Program-made: the position numbers and the translations under genes
Part shown: piece after piece, positions 59,001 through 64,000 of the stretch
How positions within the stretch are numbered: position 1 is the stretch's first letter
Layout: every line of letters starts with the position of its first letter
The notes under the pieces: generated by a model
What the model was told of the DNA's origin: nothing
Seen by the model: the letters and a program-made list of their open reading frames with translations, nothing else
Database searches by the model: none
From: Numida meleagris
Lineage: Eukaryota; Chordata; Aves; Galliformes; Numididae
Direction of reading: 5' to 3'
Length of the DNA stretch: 64,000 nt
Assembly: GCF_002078875.1 (NCBI RefSeq)
Contig: NC_034410.1
Location: forward strand, 103,050,138 to 103,114,137

Positions 59001-61267
59001 TCTGCCTCTCGTTCTCTGTGCACCTGTTAACTTCAGTAATTTTTGATCCTATCATTAGCTGACCCATGACAGTGGTGATGTGCTTTGTGCATTCAGCTGT
59101 TTTTCTACCTAGAGTTCAGAATGAAGAATCCTACTTTAAAAAAAAGAAGTTACAAGTAACCAGAAGATCAATATCAAAAAAATTTTATGACACCTAATTC
59201 CAATGTTTGAGCTGCAAGAAGTGCTCTCAAGCATGAACTTGGTTTCCAGGAGAGAAGTTTGCTTGCCAACAGCAGAGGATGGCTTATCTGAAGGCACATT
59301 TTGTGCTGGTTCTTATATTAGTTCCACCTCTACCCAATGTTGCTGCAATTGAAAGGCTGTATTCACAATGCTCAAAGAATCGTGGAGTACTAAACCAGAT
59401 TACAACATAAAGTTTTCCAGTTAACTTATAGACTTTTCACGTCATTACACATTTCACTATTTCAATAACTTACATTTGGTTAAATATGTTTTACAAAAAG
59501 CATCTTTGCTTAATTTGAGAACTCAGAGGACAGAAAATCCACCCATTCCCTTGGTAGTTCATTCCCCAGACTCATCATTTTCATCACCAAAAATGGTCAT
59601 TCTCTATGAAATGAGTCTGTATGAAGCTTGTTATGCTGTTCTCCCCCAGATTAAAAAGCTTCTTGTACTTCTACTTTGTTCCCATGAGAATACTTACGTA
59701 ACACGAGTAACTCATCTCTTCATCATCCTTTTGATAAGCTAAATAGGCCGAGCTTTCAAAGTCTCTCACCCTAAAGAAATTATTTTCAGCTCTTGTTTTT
59801 GCCTGCACCACTTTTCCAACAGGCTTTTAAAAGTACTTTTAAAATATTGAGCTCCCAGCAGGCATACCCTGAAGTGTGCCTTGCAGCACACCTAGGAATT
59901 TTTCTAGCCAGTCTCACCACAGTGCCATAAGGAAGCATTCTTCCTTACCCCTCCTCAAGGCCCCTCAGTCCTTCTCAGGACATAGCCCCCACTGTGCAGA
60001 TAAGGCTTGTTTCACTCTGAGACATGAAATTTTGCATATCATATTCTGGTATTAGAAGACATCTTGTCTGACAGGGACCACATCAGAGAACAATCTGCTC
60101 TGCTTGGCCATCCTTTTCTCAGCCTACTAATTAAGTCATGTTCATACTATATTGGCAATTACTCTATATTTACCTTCAGATTTACTTCCTGAGGAACCCC
60201 CAGAAGCACACGAGGCCCTACAGCAACCCTTCAGATCCCCGCCAACAGCTACCATTACCGGTCCATTAAGTATTTTCAGAGATCTGTTACCCACATGTGC
60301 ACCCATTTAATTCTCCACAGCTAATGTTCTGCAGTAACGCTTTAAACAAATGTCGCTTAGTATTGTGGTAAAGCCTCTAGAAACACACAAACACACTGTT
60401 CAGTGCAGCTACCACTGTCAACCACTGTGTAATTTTAAAACTGAAGTCTGCCCTGTGTTGGCTTTTTTGGGAGGCAAGGCTGAGTCTCAGTGGCCTTCAA
60501 TAGTTGACATGTACCCCAGTGCTAGGAGTTTGTTCTTTGTCCAAGCTATCTGCCATATGTAATGTAATGATAGTATATAAAATATACATATAGCTTCATA
60601 CTCATAGGATCTATACATCCACTGGAATTACATGCCATGAATAGGTTTATGCAGCATATCCTGAAAAAGACAATTTTGCTTCAGATCATTCAGCCTGTCT
60701 TTGTAAATGGCAATAGTAACTGTTTTCTTAATACTAGGTACAATATATATATTTTTTCCTTCCCTCTCAACTCTAATACCTTCTAAAAGCTACCCTTTGA
60801 GCCAAGTGAAACTGTTGATCTTTCCTCCATGCAAAGGTTCTTCATTCACTGAACTAAGTTAGAAGCAGGGTCTAACTATGAATACTTACAAGTTCAAGCT
60901 CTTTTGTCCATAAGCTTCTGAAGAAAATCTGACGGCATGTTTTTCTTGAACTCCTTTGTAGAACATTAGTTTCATTTCTGACAGTTTTCCACGTTTATAG
61001 CTTGAAAAAAAAGGAGGTGAATCCTAATAACTTGTGATACAGATGCTGCATTTTGATCGGACTAATAGAAAGGTTTTAAAATTCAGGAATGGCAACAAGC
61101 ATTATTCAATCTCTTTTATGATGGAGGCTGTACTACTCTGAAGATTCTTGTGCTTGGTTCGATTACCAACAAAGATAATAGAGATACAGCTCAGCAAAAT
61201 ACAAAGAAACAAGTACTTCTTGCTGCTCCCTTAAGTTTTACTGATATCACTTTAGAGACACTGGAGG

Positions 61268-61332
61268 GACGGATGGATGGATGGATGGATGGATGGATGG
61301 ATGGATGGATGGATGGATGGATGGATGGATGA
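61268..61332. repeat. (ATGG)n tetranucleotide microsatellite, about 16 units
   Basis: Nearly perfect GGATGGATGGAT array. The Met-Asp-Gly-Trp ORF over it is an artefact of the repeat. Likely length-polymorphic. Confidence 0.97.
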
Positions 61333-63006
61333 ATGGCCAACATATGAATATTGATCACTTAACAATATTCTGCCTTCAGCTGCTGAATCACAGTGAATGT
61401 GCTCTTGGAACACATGCAGCCATAGGAAACTGTCTTTTGAGACCCATACCTCTAGTCCAGTATTTGCACGTTTCCTGACACCCCGCAGGGAGTGGGGAGA
61501 GAGTGGTGGATGCAGTCTACAAAAACTGGATTAAAACAAGCACAGGGGGGCTTTCCTTGTGTTTCTTTGAAATAAATTCATGTTTCTTTAAAGCAGTGTT
61601 TTCCAGTATAACCTTCAGTACTGCCTTCTGTGGGCACCTAGAGAAGAACGAGCTGCTCTTTTGCAACGCCAACTGAGGAAAAAAGCAGTGAGATGTGTGA
61701 ATAGTTAAAAAGAATACCAAAATACATTTTTTTCCAGTAGATGTTGGGGATAATAAATATTTTGTTGAATTGCTTGCAGATATTAATACAGAACAACTAG
61801 TATGACACAACTCCGCAAGGCTTACTCTTGTAGAATCATCAGTCTCCTCTTTTCTTGCATCCATACTTCTGGTAGCCTTTATATCCCTATTACAGACTGT
61901 TTACAGTGGACTTTGTGAGTTTTGAGGAGACAATTATTTTTGTGAAGACATCTATTGTATTAGATCAGTGTTAAAAAAGGAGGTAGATATGGCTAATCCT
62001 ACCTCTTCAAGGATACGTGCCAAAAATGTCTGTTAAATATAGATACAACTTCATAAGAAGGCATTCAGAGAAAGGGAGATTTCCGGTTTATGGTTTCATG
62101 TGTCCCTTTTTGTTTTAAGCTTAACATCTCCAATACCCATCTGATTTTCAGTTTCACCATGCTTAACTGACCCGAGCAGATTGTTCTTCCAGCAGCACGG
62201 CAGAACCAACACGCCAGTGAAAGGGATTCTTTTCAGCTACATGCCTCATCAGCACTGGCATTGGTGAGACTCCTGTGCTGCACTTCCTAGGGGTGAAAAG
62301 GGGACAGACAGCCACACATCCTGTTCCTCCGTTCTGCAGGCTGGAGTTTGCAGAACGGGCTCTTGGAAAATGGCTTTAGGCTTGTACACTGAGCATAGTT
62401 GGTATAAAAGACATGAGAGGCGCGTCCACGCAGTCTCATCATGCAATTTTTGCTGTCCAGTTTCTGAAACTTGCAATTCATCCTTAAAGGGGTCAGCTCA
62501 TCCTTATCCCAACTGCATTGTCTCAAAGTACTGATAGCGTCGCTGTGAAATTGTAGATGACTCAGTTTCCAACATCATGAAGAGTTAGAAAATGCATATA
62601 GCCCACAGCCAAGAAAGCTCTTTTATCTCTTATTCAAGTGAGGATGCTGAAATGGAAAAATACCAGGTCTTAGAGGGGAGAACAATCATCAGAGTTAAAT
62701 GTGTTATTAGTTGGAAAAATGAAGAACTTACACTGAAAACATATTGAAAGTAAGGCAACAGGGATCATAGTGTAGCCCAAATAACAAGCAGATAGAAAAT
62801 TCCATTAGAAAATGTGTCAGAGATTTCTTCAGTAATAAAGAGCAAGGAATTTTTAGACAGAAGACTGTCCTGAATAGATAATAAATAAAATAAGAGATAT
62901 GTCCCCACTTTTTCTTTGTGTCTGGTGGATACTGAAAGTCCTAGACCATGTCAGAAGTTTGGGCACATCACTGTTTCCTTGGGTTTTGTGATGAGGCCAG
63001 AAAGAA

Positions 63007-63061
63007 AAGAGAAAAAAAAAAGAAAGAAAGAAAGAAAGAAAGAAAGGAAAAAAAAAAAAAG
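63007..63061. repeat. A-rich (AAAG)n microsatellite
   Basis: An A-run, about six AAAG units, then a second A-run. Purine-only on the plus strand. Confidence 0.9.
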
Positions 63062-64000
63062 AGCCTGGGAAACCCTCTAATTGTGCAGTCTCAGTAGTTT
63101 TGTTACTGCTCCAAAATAAGGGGTCAGGGCACAATAGCACTAGAAAAGCTTGGTTACTGTAGATTTTACATAACAAGTTCCCAGCTTCTCTCACTTCTCC
63201 CATTCAGTGTGTGCCCAGTTTTGCAACCAAGACAGTACAGAAAGCAGATTTCAGCCATAAAGATGTCAGTGGGAGAGCTTGTTTTCCTTTGGTAAATTGC
63301 AATAAATTAAAGAAATGCCTCAGAGCTTGCAGGAGGAGAAAAAAAATAGGGGAAAAAAAAGAGAAAAACTGAAAATGCTAAAAAGAATCTTTCAGAATGT
63401 CCTGAATTATTCCCCTTCCTTTTCCACAGCTTACTCTGAAAGGTATGGCTTAGGCAAAGCAGCCTCTGCTGCTTCCTGGTAGCAACACCTCCATTAGAAG
63501 CCTCTGTGTGCACAGGCCGTGCAGGACCTGGACTCACCACAGGCACTTATCTGAAGGCAGCTGTGAAGATTCAGGGAGAAAAAAAAGACCACCTGCTGGC
63601 AGCATGGCTGAGACACAACAATTTTGTCCAACCTCAGTCCTGTGCTTGTGTTTCATGGCGATTTTTGGAAATACCATCCTCCCTTGGAGCTGAGCTTTTG
63701 GTGTGCTGCAGTCTCAGGGTACTTTCATCAGAGATACAGTAGTATAGCAGCAATTCCTTATCATGCACTGACACTTCCAGCCACAATTAACATCTCCCCT
63801 TCTCAGTAGAGGCTTTCCTTCTGTCTCTTTGCTTTCTCTCTTTTTAAACAATAGCAGAAGTCACAGAAAAGTTAACAGCTGGTGTCTGTTGCTTGGACTG
63901 TATTATAGGTGGTAACTCCATAACACTCCTGAAAGCAGAGATGCGGTTACTGCTGTCCAATTCCCCTCCTCCCAAGATCCCCACCAAAGGACCTCCCCAA

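Larger units (their letters stand above)
56038..64000. other. Gene-free flank, right edge
   Basis: Only the ATGG and AAAG microsatellites were recognised in 8 kb. In mammals the next gene on the upstream side of AQP4 is CHST9, but no sulfotransferase-like frame is present here. Confidence 0.5.

Noticed and set aside
61150..61478. Frame with Met-Asp-Gly-Trp repeats
   Set aside because: Translation of the ATGG microsatellite.
56038..64000. Expected CHST9 coding sequence upstream of AQP4
   Set aside because: CHST9 is the mammalian neighbour, but no sulfotransferase motif is seen in any frame. The gene must lie beyond the window if synteny holds.
1..64000. CRISPR arrays, operons, phage or bacterial mobile systems
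   Set aside because: Split GT/AG exons, CR1 and ERVL elements and base composition are those of a vertebrate nuclear genome. Regular repeats here are micro- and minisatellites without unique spacers.

Overview
This is vertebrate nuclear DNA, almost certainly from a bird and most likely a galliform such as chicken. The evidence is the many CR1 LINE 3' ends with their ATTCTRTG-type tails, an avian ERVL-type provirus, the absence of mammalian SINEs, and a 41-42 bp minisatellite of the kind known from galliform genomes. Most open frames are chance or retroelement frames. The one protein-coding gene I can support is AQP4 (aquaporin-4), on the minus strand from about 52.66 kb down to 43.9 kb.

AQP4 can be rebuilt from five coding exons: 52626-52657, 48752-49166, 47682-47846, 46723-46803 and 43928-44206. 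All four introns have GT/AG borders. The joined frame is 972 nt (323 codons plus stop), the same length as mammalian AQP4 isoform M1. Met1 and Met23, both NPA motifs, the selectivity-filter residues F77/H201/A210/R216 and the C-terminal Ser-Ser-Val are all present. Just after the stop, the bases read TGA-CTAG and the frame stays open for exactly 28 more codons, ending in ...PPIKETDLL. This is the avian equivalent of the stop-codon readthrough isoform AQP4ex.

Layout: 1-43.6 kb is gene-free flank with CR1 copies at about 6.0, 8.9, 10.4, 17.1, 24.9-25.8 and 28.3 kb. A pentanucleotide satellite has grown out of one CR1 tail at 10.9 kb. At 13985-17000 lies an internally deleted ERVL-like provirus with a 5-bp target duplication (one mismatch) and a second, different LTR nested inside it. 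A 204-nt pure pyrimidine tract lies at 40.2 kb. AQP4 occupies 43.8-52.7 kb. Immediately upstream of its first coding exon are a 15-base assembly gap, a 41-42 bp tandem array (52693-53220), a 17-bp array with six AAAATGGCGCC cores (53221-53330), and a CpG-rich block with two exact NRF-1 consensus sites (53340-53740). The stretch from 53.8 to 64 kb is again non-coding, with two CR1 copies and two simple repeats.

Limits: no alignments, repeat library or RNA data were available. Exon borders rest on splice consensus and the fit to the known AQP4 protein. Repeat family names rest on recognition of their sequence hallmarks.
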